Assembly (NCBI GenBank): GCA_030407085.1
Contig: CM059587.1
Location: 45,110,501 to 45,174,500, forward strand
DNA: 64,000 nt
Reading direction: 5' to 3'
Origin: Trichopria drosophilae
Taxonomy: Eukaryota > Arthropoda > Insecta > Hymenoptera > Diapriidae
The notes under the pieces were generated by a model, which ran no database searches, was not told where the DNA came from, and saw only the letters and a list, made by a program, of their open reading frames with translations. Shown here piece after piece: positions 34,101-45,499 of the stretch. The translations under genes were made by a program, and so were the position numbers. Each line of letters begins with the position of its first letter. The first letter of the stretch is position 1.

Positions 34101-37100
34101 CCTAATGTTTCTTTCTGAAAGGGACATTAATTTTTATTTGATGCTATTGATTAAGGGGTTCTTATTATGTCTATTTTTTATGGTTTGGATAGTAGATCGA
34201 GATAGATTTATCAACTTTGGAGGTCTTACAGTTATCGGGCAGTGGACGCTATCGTGTAGGTCGATTGACCATGTCAACCCTTTAAGGATGAGACGGACAT
34301 TTGCTAAACGCGAATTTCAGCGGTTTATTGGAGAGTATTATAGTCAAGCAAAAAATATCTGCACCCAATGTTTCTTCAGAATAAAAGTCCGTTCTTTCAG
34401 ATTGTGCCAAAAGAATTGGTCCGAAACTTGTTAAAAAAAATATACTTTTTCTTAAATCTGTAAATTACACCCGGGAGCAGCAACGCCAAGTATGTGGAAA
34501 TGCAAAATATCGCGTTCAAAAAGTTTCGCTCGATAACGGTAAATGTCCCTTTTCAAAATTTCTAAATGCCTACTTAAACACAGCGCAAAAAGCTGATTTT
34601 GTATATTATTTCTTTGTTAGCTAACTGATAACATTTTCTAAATCGGCAATTGTTCCATAACTTCAAATTTATGTTTTTGAGGTTGTCGATTTCAAATATA
34701 AGGTCTCATTTTTGAAATTCAAAATGGCCGACGACATTTCTAAAATATTAACGTATATTTATCGGTACAAACCGACTTCCATCGATGTTTATATTGAGCG
34801 TAAAACGCGTACATTTTTACCACTACATTTTGTACATAAATGTTTTAGTGGAAATATTTCAGGTTGCAGGAGAAAATAAAAGTGTTCATCTTTGTCAATT
34901 TTTCCTACGATAAATAATATACTAGTATAAGTCAATTTTCAACGTTTTCCATGAATATTGCATTTGTTTTAAACTAATAACAATTTAGTTTATGAAAACT
35001 TCCTTATTCAGTTCATATTTGTAATCATTCAGCTCAAAACGATTTAGTAACATATTGAAGAAAATCCGTTAATATTTCAGAAATGTCGATTGGATCCGAT
35101 TTTAAATTTAAAAAATATGAGCTCGTATTTATAATCAGCGATCCCAAAAACATAAATTTCGAGTCATGGAGCATTTGCCGATTTAGAAACTTCTATCGGT
35201 TGGCTAACAGAGAAATAATATACAAAATCAGCTCTGTGAGTGCCATTTACAAGTCGCCATTTTGATATTTTGAAATGTGGTACCATTTTGAAGCTAAAAC
35301 ATTTTCGTTGCGATATCTTGCGTTTTCGTGTACTCTGTGTTGTGGTGTCCTGGTATAAATTGCAGATTTAAGAAAATCTATTTTAAAAATTCTCGATTTT
35401 TTAGAAAAAAAAAACAGCAGTTTCTTTTTAAAACGAGTTTTGGAGCACTTTTTGCCAGAATCTGAAAGAGAAAACTTTAGCACGGGAGAAATATTATGTG
35501 TAGATGTTTTTTTGGCCATAATATTATCCAATATACGGTAAAGTTTGCGTACAAAAAGTGGCCGACCTTCCTTAAAAGTTTAAAAGGTGGGCAATATTTG
35601 AAGATTAAACCGATAAGTCTATAAAATTTTTTTCGCGTCGTCAGGAATTCAAATATGTCTGTTGGCCATTTTTTTAGCACCAGCAGATTTTTCTCTTCCA
35701 TCCATTTTTTATATTATTTATCTCTACTGTTCCACTTCACGGATCTCTATAAAGGGCTGTGACCGTTGTAATCTCCTAGAATTAGGCATGGTTGTAGCAG
35801 GTGGTTTATTAAATCTTCTAAATCATGTTTGTTTAATGGTTGCCTGTTTGGAAGATGAACATTACATGAGGTGACTTTTCGGGATTTGTATTATAGTTGC
35901 TACGGCTTCTAGTAGTGTTTAAGTTTACTGTTCGATTATTTGACATTCTTGATATGTATGTATTTCATATTTTTGGCTTTAATATGGATCTTTAGAGCTC
36001 GGGGATAGTCATCATTTGTTACATCTTAAACATAATCAAAAACTATAGCATGTTCTCTCTTCGGACATGGTCCGTGTGATTGTTGAGTACATTCTAAAAG
36101 GGCAAAACATTTGTTCACGATGTTTTCTATCGGTAAAGTGATCAGACCTCGTTTCCCCAGCATGCCCAAACCTTGGTCACCTTATTATTTATTCGTTTTT
36201 TTTAGTTTTAGTACACTATTATGACAAAATAAGTTTCTTATGTCGGACCGCGAAAATAAATCCGAACTTAAACTCGCGATTTCGTGTTTACTATCACGAC
36301 CGATAAGAATGACTGAAAAATTTTGTTACCCATTTTTTGCCACATTCTCATTAACATAAAAAAGAAATGATCAAATACAAAGTAGAAATGTCACTATTTC
36401 GACAATATCTTCAGAATAAGATACTTCTCTTGACCTCCCGTATAATGAAAAGAAATAATATCTACCCAACCAAATACAAAGTACCTTTTCTAGTATTTTC
36501 GAGTGTGCCCTTTTAGAATATGGGCTCCAAATTCAGATTTTTTAAGCAAAAAATTATATATGACGGATTATATAGAAAAAGATGTGGATAAATGAGCAAA
36601 AGGCAGTAGTATTTACTTCACACACTGCTAAAAGTAACCAATGTGTTAAATGGCACTTTACGCACAACAAATTCTCCAAGGAAACAATCGAAAATACTAC
36701 AAGAGATTCTGTGCATGAAATTTCTTCTCCATGTTGAAAATGAGGTTATTGAAAATAAGTCTCGAAAATGAGTATCAAAATTTCCGATTTTGGCGTTAAT
36801 GAGCTTATAAGAAGTACACTTTAATTAAAAGTAATAGCACGATTCATACTGTTCCACGATATTTGCCTTTTATTTTATGTGTTAGAGTCAAGGAATATTG
36901 CCGATCTTCCCGTTCCATTGCTCTTTTCATTTTCTGGAACTGTACACGAGCAATTGTTTAAAAGTAAATTAAAATGATATTCTTTATAAGCGAGTTCTTC
37001 GGAGACCATTCATGAAAGTGTCCGATCTTCACTCTACAAAAATTAAGTTTTGCAGTGTACCGATTTTCTTTTTTCCCTGCGTCAATGTTCATACTCAAAC

Positions 37101-37476
37101 CTTATTAAGGGGAAAAGCTTAAAATAAGAGAACCCCAACAATATATGCAATTGTGTCAATATAGGGCCTATTACTACTATATAAATAAAGGTTCCCATTT
37201 ATCTTGAAATATGTACAACTGATCTAATTAATATAACAATGCAAAATTATTTAAAATAACAATGCATTTTTTAATAGATTCTTCGGAATCCTGATAATTG
37301 ACGACAACGAGAAAGCTTGGTTCCCAGCTGCGGATCTGAAGGAGTTCCATGGAATTGTTCCACATGAAGTAACTGTCGCCGAGACATTACTTTTCTGTAT
37401 TCGAAGTGATGGATCGGAGGGTCTGTGTTGTCCAACAGGAGGACCCAATGACGATGACGACGATGATCTCACCTAG
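18984..37476 (+). CDS. SLC6A15/SLC6A17-like sodium-coupled neutral amino-acid transporter, 5' end missing
   Basis: Twelve exons (18984-19188, 19623-19738, 24784-24891, 25298-25381, 28172-28333, 29670-29780, 30350-30551, 31181-31383, 31600-31801, 32828-32987, 33323-33586, 37278-37476) join in frame to 671 codons plus TAG, all with GT-AG introns. Twelve membrane segments are visible. TM1 carries [11 protein letters not shown] with Gly where amine transporters have Asp, and NGGGAF follows. TM6 has [11 protein letters not shown] and TM8 IDSQFG. The long loop between TM7 and TM8, with Asn glycosylation sites (NET, NIT, NKT), and [10 protein letters not shown] in the tail fit the SLC6A15/16/17/18 branch. 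This branch imports branched-chain and other neutral amino acids with sodium at the plasma or vesicle membrane, often in neurons. The first exon opens at an acceptor in phase 0 with no in-frame ATG, so the start is further upstream. The exact orthologue is unsettled. Confidence 0.95.
19623..19738 (+). CDS. SLC6 exon B: TM2
   Basis: Completes NGGGAFLIPY and gives TM2 ([19 protein letters not shown]) plus the first intracellular loop, ending GVWNQ before GTAAGA. Confidence 0.95.
22730..23315. mobile_element. Non-autonomous TIR element, 586 bp
   Basis: The left end CACGTCTTTATTTCACATGA is mirrored at the right by CCGTGAAATAAAGACGTG, with one or two mismatches over about 22 bp. The interior has short palindromic phrases (ACACGATAAAAT and similar on the left, TGACATGTGATC on the right), a GC-richer patch around 22890-22990, and no open frame. 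No clear target duplication was found, so the superfamily is unknown. Confidence 0.6.
23130..23145. repeat. Short CCTAA run
   Basis: CTAACCTAACCTAACC, three copies of the complement of the arthropod telomere unit TTAGG, with a shorter pair at 23060-23070. It is too short to mean more than chance or a common dispersed motif. Confidence 0.5.
24784..24891 (+). CDS. SLC6 exon C: TM3
   Basis: Encodes [20 protein letters not shown] and [15 protein letters not shown], the TM3 segment with its tyrosine pair near the substrate site. Donor GTAAAA. Confidence 0.95.
25298..25381 (+). CDS. SLC6 exon D: extracellular loop 2
   Basis: 28 codons: [12 protein letters not shown] then [11 protein letters not shown]. 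The two cysteines fit the disulfide of SLC6 loop 2, and NGS is a glycosylation site. The loop is short, as expected outside the GABA/monoamine branches. Acceptor ACAG, donor GTAAAT. Confidence 0.93.
25382..28171 (+). other. SLC6 intron D-E (2.8 kb)
   Basis: More than half is a long-TIR transposable element (25616-27212); the rest is AT-rich with nothing recognised. Confidence 0.75.
25616..27212. mobile_element. Long inverted-repeat element, ~1.6 kb, in SLC6 intron
   Basis: The left end GGTGTGACA and right end TGCCACACC open long imperfect arms. About 25616-25990 is mirrored by 26870-27212, with shared phrases such as AACGGGACATA, ATGAAATACTGAG, TTCTCATACA and AGATCCAAACGAAT. The centre (about 26000-26860) holds only short frames. 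No target duplication could be defined, so the class is open; the TIR does not clearly match a family I know. Confidence 0.7.
28172..28333 (+). CDS. SLC6 exon E: TM4
   Basis: 54 codons: [35 protein letters not shown] (TM4) and KGITSSGK, the conserved intracellular turn. Donor GTATTT. Confidence 0.95.
29670..29780 (+). CDS. SLC6 exon F: TM5
   Basis: 37 codons: [20 protein letters not shown] (TM5) and [14 protein letters not shown] of extracellular loop 3. Donor GTAATT. Confidence 0.95.
30350..30551 (+). CDS. SLC6 exon G: TM6-TM7
   Basis: Encodes [20 protein letters not shown], the unwound TM6 with the Q and S positions used for chloride and sodium contacts in the family. [15 protein letters not shown] and TM7 ([17 protein letters not shown]) follow. 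Confidence 0.95.
31181..31383 (+). CDS. SLC6 exon H: large TM7-TM8 loop
   Basis: Encodes [17 protein letters not shown] and a long loop with NET, NIT and NKT glycosylation sequons, ending CDLEKELDN. The loop length is characteristic of the SLC6A15-18 branch. Donor GTAAGT. Confidence 0.95.
31600..31801 (+). CDS. SLC6 exon I: TM8
   Basis: Encodes [39 protein letters not shown] (TM8, with the sodium-site DSQF) and [12 protein letters not shown]. Confidence 0.95.
32828..32987 (+). CDS. SLC6 exon J: TM9-TM10
   Basis: Encodes [20 protein letters not shown] and [20 protein letters not shown] with [12 protein letters not shown]. Ends in codon phase 2 before GTAATA. Confidence 0.95.
33323..33586 (+). 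CDS. SLC6 exon K: TM11-TM12
   Basis: Encodes [20 protein letters not shown], the TM11 and TM12 helices and WIPAVAIC. Donor GTGAGT. Confidence 0.95.
33779..34260 (-). pseudogene. LINE ORF2 relic: RNase H end and C-terminal region
   Basis: On the minus strand about 34085-34020 reads [14 protein letters not shown], the RNase H terminus of I/LOA-type LINEs. In another frame, 34057-33779 gives a stretch ending [14 protein letters not shown], which matches the post-RNase-H RLRxGHT region. Frameshifts and stops show it is dead. It lies antisense in the SLC6 intron. Confidence 0.75.
34278..35640. mobile_element. Foldback element with CCCTTTAAGGAT end
   Basis: The left end CCCTTTAAGGATGAGACGGA (after TCAA) resembles the TTAA-type ends of the palindromic family. 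Arms about 34490-34730 and 35085-35330 are inverted copies, for example GCTGATTTTGTATATTATTTC and GAAATAATATACAAAATCAGC. The core has a unit of the AAATTCAAAATGGCC type. The right terminus was not found; the limit given is approximate. Confidence 0.55.
35722..35870 (-). pseudogene. LINE endonuclease-domain relic
   Basis: On the minus strand: [19 protein letters not shown], then [12 protein letters not shown] followed by an in-frame TAG where a Trp is usual. This is the GDFNGH segment of the APE-type endonuclease of Jockey/I-group LINEs. It may belong to the same dead insertion as the RNase H relic, with the RT part deleted or displaced. Confidence 0.75.
37278..37476 (+). CDS. SLC6 exon L: cytosolic C-terminus
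   Basis: Acceptor TTTTTTAATAG. Encodes [37 protein letters not shown], a short cysteine pair (GLCCPTGG) and an Asp run (six Asp) before LT and TAG. The tail is shorter than in vertebrate SLC6A15/17. Confidence 0.93.
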
Positions 37477-40400
37477 GACAGTACAAAGTCCTTTAGAATG
37501 TGAATATCCGCGCGACCTTGTTCCTGGGTATACAATATTGCGCAACCCGCGAACTGGATGTACGAGTTTTATTCGTTAATCGGTGAATTTGTTTATTGCA
37601 ATAACTATTACAAGTGCTGCGAAATTTCTTGAATCAAACAAAAGCGCTCTCTTATATTTAATCGCATTCGATACTCTAGGGCAGTCTTTACACGATACGT
37701 AAAAAAACGAAACGAGAGCATTGTTTACGGGTTTTTATTATTAATAATGAAAAGTCGTTTTGCACGTAAAATCAAAATTGCAATAATATGAAGCGACGTT
37801 AGGAAATTATTTATTGATAATCATCACATGGGACAAACACTGTTTGATTCCAGAAGTTCACGTACTGATAATTCGTTTCTAACATCATCAAAAACTATAC
37901 TTTTAAAAGTGGTGCTACTCTATAATTCCTTTAGGACTATTTTTCTATAATATAGTTTTATAATTTATGACGTACGAGTTGAGCATTTCGCTTCAACAGT
38001 TCGAAGATTGAAAACGCGACTTCCTGATGGTTTTATATTGCGTTACTTACATTATTACATTTGATCCAAAATTAAACTGATCAAATGCTAATGTCTTATT
38101 TGAACTTACTTAATCACGAAAATTGTACTTCGAAGTATAAAAGAACGAGCACACATACAATACGTAACGGTTTTCACAGCGTTAACTTTCAAATGTCAAT
38201 TAAACTTAAGGAACTGAAATGTTTAGCTTAAATTTAACGGAGTAATTGTAAGATGGTCGTACGATTAAAAAGCGTCTGTTGAGCGAAACGCGAATCCGTA
38301 TTAAGTTTTAGAAATTTGCCGTTTTCGGCTTCGATGTTGATAATTATTTATCATCATCGAAGTTACATATTCTACTTTATATTAGAAAATGGCGAAACAG
38401 CGTATACTATATCTTCGAGAGAGTCAAACTGCATAGCGATCGATTTCTTCGGGTGTACCTGGATACGCATTCGTAAACTTGGATATTTATTCTTTCAATG
38501 ATTTTATATTATTTTTATTTAAACTAACATAATAGCATCCGTCTATAAATCCATGTATTATATTACTTCGTATACGTAATTGACGGATATCTTTATATTC
38601 AAGTATTAACAGTACTGCGGGCATTTTAAGATCAATCTTGAACCATCAGGTGGCAATTTCAATTGTTTGGTTTATTCTTTTGTACAAATCCGGTGACTTT
38701 TTTTGTACGTATTACGGAATAGATACTATCATATATAAAGTAATTCAAATTATATAACCACTCGGGAATTATATATGATCATTAACGAGGACAAACAATT
38801 CAAACGTGTACAATCAAGTATTAGCTTTTGATTACCGAAACTAAGCGAAAAAGCTTTGGTGAACTCCGAAGATTCCGCATTCTCTTTGAAATAGTTTAAA
38901 ACTGAAAACGTGTTGAAATAACAAACTTAAATTTATAGAATCATAACATTATTGTTATGAAAAATTATAATAATGCATCAGAGCAATATTAAATTTTGAG
39001 ATTCTAATAGAATTGCTGGAAATACCATATATTGAGTACCTACTACCTTTTTACACAATTAAAATAAATGTAATAATTTATTTGTAGTAAATTCGGAGTT
39101 CAGCAAATGAAATTACGCTGTAATAAGCAGTACAGTTCAACTAATTTTGTCTTTAGAGTCTATTATTTTATAAATCTGACGATACTACGATGATTTAAAG
39201 CTCGGCATACTGTCCCTAAGTATTTCTTTTGTCCGTGTATATAAATTTTTATCATATCACGGAAAGAAATGTACAGAGAGTACAGCCAGAAATATGGTTA
39301 TTTCAGCCATAATATGGCAAATCCAGCTATATTTTTGCCAGAAGTAACCATATTTCTGGCAGTATCTGAACATTTTTTTCCGTGTACTGTATCATGTTTA
39401 CACAAATGACAGATATTTCATAAAACATACAATTTTCATATTTAGATTACATAACTTTCAACTATTTCTTTTCAATTTTGTTGATCGATGAACAACGTGT
39501 CAAGTGGTCATTCCCAAATTGTCAATACTATCTCGTATAAGAAGAATGAGGCGTGTTAGAATCAAGTTAAAAGAAAAGTAACCTTAGAAAGGTCCCTGAC
39601 TAACAAAGTTCAAAATTGGCACTTAAAATTGATGTAAAGAATACTTTCTGCCTAATTAAGATTGTTTCTAAACTCTGTCGATTACGTAATGTTCTTTTAC
39701 AAACAAACGAGCGAGGTACGCAAAGAATTCGACCGTTCCTAGAGACATTTTCAATATTTGTTTGTAAGAAACTTGTATAAACTACAAAATGACGTTGAAG
39801 GAAAAATATCGCGCATTATTGCGTTTAGAAAGAGCCATTGACAAAAAAAAAAACATTTAACCGAAAAGATTACAATCAGCTATAGAGCTGGATCATGCTG
39901 TCAACAATTATGAAATCATATTGACGCTGGAAGAAGGATCGCGTAATGTTAGAATAGCTACCGTCCATCGGACTCAACGGACCTTCCGGTCTCGACGCAA
40001 TTATTTTTTTTTATTATAAGTTTGACTTCGAGGTTTTTTTCTTTGTTCTGCTACCTCAATAGTCGATATATTCTGTATTCTAAGTTTTATTGTTCTGGTT
40101 AAAACTTAATTTTTTCTTCGATACAGAGTGAACACAAGTAGCAGGCAGAAAGACCTGACGGTGAAAATATTCGCCTACCTTTGATAACGATCGCGACTTT
40201 TTTTTTTAATCAATACAAGTTGGTATTAAATAAATTATAACAATCACGCAACATAGAGTTCGATATATTTTTTAACTGGTTAATCATAAATTTGACAATA
40301 TTATTTATTGTACTGAGAAAGTCCTCGGACAAACAAACTTTTAATTTTAAAATTGATGAAATTAGAGTATCGGTTGTAACTGATTCAGAAGACCTTTCTT

Positions 40401-43259
40401 ATCTACGATCGTTAGCAATAAAAGGAAAGACAAGAATCCATGACTGCAGGTAAACAGAACTGATCGATTAGCTTCACGGTAGTCTAATCATGTTGAAAGT
40501 AAAATCAAGTAGAGATAATTGGCATATGTACCTATATAGTACCGAACGGCATGAGGATCGCGTTTAATATTCGAAGCACAACGAAAAGTTGTATTCAGGT
40601 GCCTTTTTCAGAATTGTTTTCAATGCGAAGAAGACACCCGTTTATGAAATAATCAATATCGTGCTTTGCCTGTTAATATCGGAAACATAATAAGTGAGAC
40701 AATAAATAACTATACCGACAATAATAACGAGAGAGAACAGAGCAATGAGTACTGTTGGATGAAAAAGTTTGTGAGAATTTCGAAAATCAGACTATTTTGC
40801 GATCTGTTTTTAAAAATGCTTGACGTATCAAACATTATTTAGACTAAACTACAGAAAACTGTCTATCAACATAAAATAGTTCATATATTTTCATGATATT
40901 TTTTAACATTGTTCAGGATTGAAAATTTGGAGAATTTGTTTTCAAGCTCTTTAACAGCTATCTTGTAAATTCCTCGAATCGAAAAACTTTTTCCTCGCAG
41001 TAATTGCAGGGCCAGGGAGGAATCGACAATAAACAATATCGTTGATAATTGCACTTTACACATAATACCGCACATATATTACCGCACATAATATTCACCG
41101 AGGCCTACTCAAATCTACGAACGGCTGTGCGTATTAAATCGAAAGAAACTCGAGTTCTTCTCACAAATTTTGAAGAGCGGATTTTTGACAGGCACGAAAA
41201 TAAACTATTGACAATAATACCCTCCACCCCTGAGATAAATATTGTGCCGAACAACGAAAATGCCTAAAACTGAGTGGATCTGTTATTAATTTAAAAAACT
41301 AGAAGCAAAATATTGTACAATATAAATCAAAATTTTAATCATTTGAAAAGTACATACCGTGTCGATAATTACGTGTCTTTACAAAAACCCGCCATTCAAA
41401 CATGAAACGACTAGATACTGCGATCGGGTATTATTGCCACCGCGAAACAGAGAGAAAATTAGAACTTGTATAGGGTAGTGTCAAGACAAGTGTATCGCCC
41501 TGAAAACGGCTTTTGCTAGTACTTAAATTATGACATTTTTGACACTCTGTTTCACACGCACTGTAAAGTACGGATACATAATACTTCACAGCATATTGAT
41601 GGTTTTGCGACTTTTTGAAAAAGATGTTGTTGATTAATTGATCAATTAATTACATGTTGTTACATACACCTTAATATACGCTATGCTTCTCGTGGCGAAG
41701 CCTAGCACACCAATGAAACTGCACTAATTCTTCCTATTAGTGACTATATGCCAGTGATAGGCACTGTGAGATACTTTTGCTTAAATATTGAAATGAATAT
41801 TTTTCCGGCCTTTTTTATAACCTAAAAAATTACGACGTTTAGCTGGTAATAAAGTTCTAATACGAAATAATAAGACGAAACTTTAATTACACTAGGTTAC
41901 TATCTTCATGATTCAGTTGAACACAGAATTATAATAAAACGAAAAATGATATCGTTGACTTCAAAATCTAACTAATTTAGGTACCTGAAACTAATTTTAT
42001 ATTGATTTTATACGTTTAGGAAGAAGCATTTCTTTAGTAAACGAAAGCTTTGCTTTATGCTACGTATTAACATAATCTCATACTTATAGAGAATGTATAT
42101 TGCGTTATGAAACCGATATAGATTAGAAATCCTAGTAATAAGTAAAGTAAGTAAACACGATCATGAGAATCTAACGTTTTATCTCCTAATTCTTCCAAAA
42201 AGATTTTCGTAAGACTCGGTATTTACAAGTCTGATGTAAACATAAATATGTTGTTAAGTTGAGTTAATACTGGTATTTTTTCGTAAAATATGTTATTCGA
42301 CGAATGTGACATTCGACGGTTTGTTAATTAGAGATTAATTGTTGTTATTATTGTAAATGTCAAGTGCCGATCACTGTTCTACTCACTGTCCATCGCGCCA
42401 CAAAGTCGCCGTACTTTAATGATTAAGGCAACATAGATACTGTCCCGTTGGAAGTACAATATTGTTATCGACTTACCACCGCAAAAGTCATATCAGAAAT
42501 AGTCTAAACAAAAAACATATGTGCGTTTATACACACACATATTTATAGTATTATATATACTACGTTTCTCCTGAGACGCGCAAATCGGGCGATTTATTTA
42601 CCGAGTACTTAATTAAACAGAGCCGAACATCATAAAGCTGCTGGGTTGCTTTAACTGGCCGTTATAAAATGTTATATATATATAAAAAGCGTTAAACATT
42701 GAAAAAATTCTACGTGACTCGATTATTTATATGCGTATATAATAAAATGATATTTAATATGTACATATCTCGTCAATGCCCTGTTTAAAATCGACATGCG
42801 AAAACTATTTGCCGTTATTTTATTACTTTCTTTAGACAAACAATATACATACTGATATATTGCAATCGATAAACAACGGTAATTAGTTGTACTTGTGATC
42901 ATTGCAATTATTATAATTGTACGATTAATATATTCAATGTTATATACCATGTTACACGTCTTAAAATATATTGTGTTATATTTGATATGATGTTATTTTA
43001 TGTGATTGCCAGAAATTATACTTATAATAAAGTGTTATCATTCTACTGAACCACAATGCCTACAACTACTGTATACATATCAGCCACAACTTTTACTATT
43101 CTTATTATATGGGCATATCTTTAGAACTTTTAAACTTTGAGGTATATGAATTTTGATTGTTATTTTTAACGGCACATGCTTAAAATTAATTTTGTTGTTT
43201 CCAGTATCGATCAAATAACATAAAACACCCTGCGTTACTCATTTTTAACCTTTGTTCTA
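37477..43259 (+). other. 3' flank of SLC6 gene; no further gene recognised
   Basis: It must hold the 3' UTR and cleavage site, but several AATAAA hexamers exist (near 39063 and 40232, for example) and none can be chosen. A small palindromic MITE sits at 39258-39384. The short frames show no known domain. Confidence 0.5.
39258..39384. mobile_element. Small palindromic MITE, 127 bp
   Basis: The ends CACGGAAAGAAATGT (39258-39272) and ACATTTTTTTCCGTG (39370-39384) are inverted. Inside, GCCAGAAATATGGTTA and TAACCATATTTCTGGC form a perfect 16-bp inverted pair around a loop that again carries CCATAATATGG and CCAGC phrases. TA follows on the right. The structure would fold almost completely. Confidence 0.75.
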
Positions 43260-44809
43260 CGCTACCGGCTAAAAGTTCGTGAACGCTCTGAATTTTCCAA
43301 CTCGTCAAATAACGTTTCATACCACCGAACCCTTTGAGATATTCAAAAAATGCAAACGAAATCTGTTTAAGTAGAGATTATTTTGTCTTAGTTGTTGTAT
43401 TTTCAAAATGTCGAATTTTGTTAATTTTTTTATCTTTCACCGGATGATTAATAAATTTTTCTGGATAATGCCAATTTTTTTTGTAAATACTACATATCAA
43501 GACCATGAAATTTATTTTTTATAAAAGTCGCTACGATTTTTTTTGCAAACTTATGATTTTTTGAAAATTTCCAATTTGCCCGTTGAGTGAGAATTCTTTG
43601 AAAAAAGGCCAAAAGTTCGGGAACATGCAGTTTATTCATGTTTCGCGAATCGGAATGATGTGATTCCTTAAAGATGATGCAGCATATTAAATTTTATAAA
43701 GAATACACTTTTTAAATGTGAACTGCGATTCAAAACTCCAAAATGTACCAAGCTGAAATTACGTAAATAACTCAGGTAAGCATTAACCTGTCACGTTTTG
43801 TGTTATTATTATGTTAGTTTAGTTTATTATTATGTTAGTAGTATTTATCGACCGCATATAATATTTATACATAAATCGTGTCAAATTATATAACAATAAG
43901 AACATTCAAGTCCATGAATGCATGAACAAATATACACAGGCGTTATTAACACATAAATCATGTTAAATCGAAATTCATAATATCTACTGTTCATACAACA
44001 AAATTTGAATCACATTATATTAACATTCGGTTTAACATTATCGGTCTTAAACACTTAATAATTAATTTGAAAAACAAAACTAATGATTTTAAACGTTTAA
44101 TAAATAATTAAAATAACAAAAAATAATGTTTTGAAACACTTAATAATAATTTTTACACTTTTGATTCGTTAAAATGACCACCTTTTGCTTTCAGTACTGC
44201 TTTGCAGAGTTTTGGCATTCTTTTGACGAGCTTTTCGAGGGTCTCCTGTAAAATTTGATTACTAAGTAACATTTTGGAGTTTTGAATCGCAGTTCACATT
44301 TAAAAAGTGTATTCTTTATAAAATTTAATATGTTGCATCATATTTAAAGAATGGCATCATTCCGATTCGCGAAACATGAATAAACTGCATGTTCGCGAAC
44401 TTTTGGCCTTTTTTCAAAGAATTCTCACTCAACGGGTAAAATTGGAAATTTTCAAAAAATCATAACTTTGCAACAAAAAATCTTAGCGAATTTTATAAAA
44501 AATGAATTTCAAGGTCTTGATTTGTAGTATTTACAAAAAAATTCCCAATATCCAGAAAAATTTATTAATCATCCGGTGAAAGATAAAAGTTGGAAGAAAA
44601 AAGTTACAAAATTCGACATTTTGAAAATACAACAACTAAGACATAATAAGGTCTAATGTAAAACTGTATGCACCAATTTATAGATTTATTCCTCTTCTTA
44701 AAATGGATTTCGTTTGCGTTTTTTGAATATCTGAAAGGATTCGGTGGTATGACACGTTATTTAACGAGTTGGAAAATTCATAGCGTTCACGAACTTTTGG
44801 CCGGTAGTG
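43260..44809. mobile_element. Tc1-like deletion derivative with long IR/DR ends
   Basis: TA (43258-43259) precedes CGCTACCGGCTAAAAGTTCG, and TA (44810-44811) follows the inverted end CTTTTGGCCGGTAGTG. The arms are about 490-530 bp (43260-43747 and 44277-44809). Each arm holds two direct copies of GGCYAAAAGTTCGNGAAC (43267, 43607, and inverted at 44391, 44785), the layout of IR/DR Tc1 elements, where transposase binds both sites. The 520-bp core keeps only the end of a transposase on the minus strand. It is non-autonomous but has both ends. Confidence 0.88.
44153..44256 (-). pseudogene. Tc1-like transposase C-terminal remnant
   Basis: About 34 codons on the minus strand ending at TAA (44155-44153), with ETLEKLVKRMPKLCKAVLKA and then KGGHFNES. 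This matches the conserved end of Tc1-family transposases (a MPxR-x-AVIxAKGGHT-type tail). Everything upstream, including the DDE domain, is gone. Confidence 0.82.
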
Positions 44810-45499
44810 TATGCTGTAAAAGTAACCTCAACTTTTGAATTTGATTAAAATGGCAAACAATTTGTTTCTCTGTTTTGATTTTTAATGTGTTATACAAAAA
44901 CGAATTGCTTGCTTGTTTACAAAGGATACTTACTTTAAATACATCACATATTAATTCACTCAATAAATATATTAGAGACATTTGTTGACTATATTGAAAT
45001 TCATGATATTCGCAAGTCATATTATCAGTTGTGGTTTATGGCCTCTAGATCAGGAATGCAGTTAGCAAAATTTTGTATATACTCTTCTATTATAAAAGAA
45101 ACAATTTCACAGTAACTTTTAAGCTTTTAAAAGCTAAATTCAGCATGTGTCAATCAATTATGTACATTTTTCTGACGAATTACATTTTAATTTTCCATAT
45201 TTAAGGGCTCTAAACTTGTGAACTACATGCGGCACACATTTCTCTCGGTGCTTAAACCACTCCTTATTATTTGCGGAATAACAAAATATTAATATAGATA
45301 GATATAGATAGATATATGTTTATTCTCGTAAATTGAACCTTACATTCACTTGAGAAGGGTACACATTTAGGTTGAAAAATACATAGAAAAAATAAAAAAC
45401 AAAGATAACAGAATATTACAAAATTCCAAAATCATGCGCAGCACTAATAATAACTATACCGATAATGATGTGCATACATCATGCGCTTATTTGGCACAT

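Larger units (their letters stand above)
33587..37277 (+). other. SLC6 intron K-L (3.7 kb)
   Basis: Contains antisense LINE relics (33779-34260 and 35722-35870) with a foldback element between them. The part from about 35900 to 37277 is AT-rich with nothing recognised. Confidence 0.7.

Noticed and set aside
39790..39950. Possible small coding stretch starting ATGACGTTGAAGG
   Set aside because: Only 24 codons before a stop, with continuation needing frame changes; no recognised protein.
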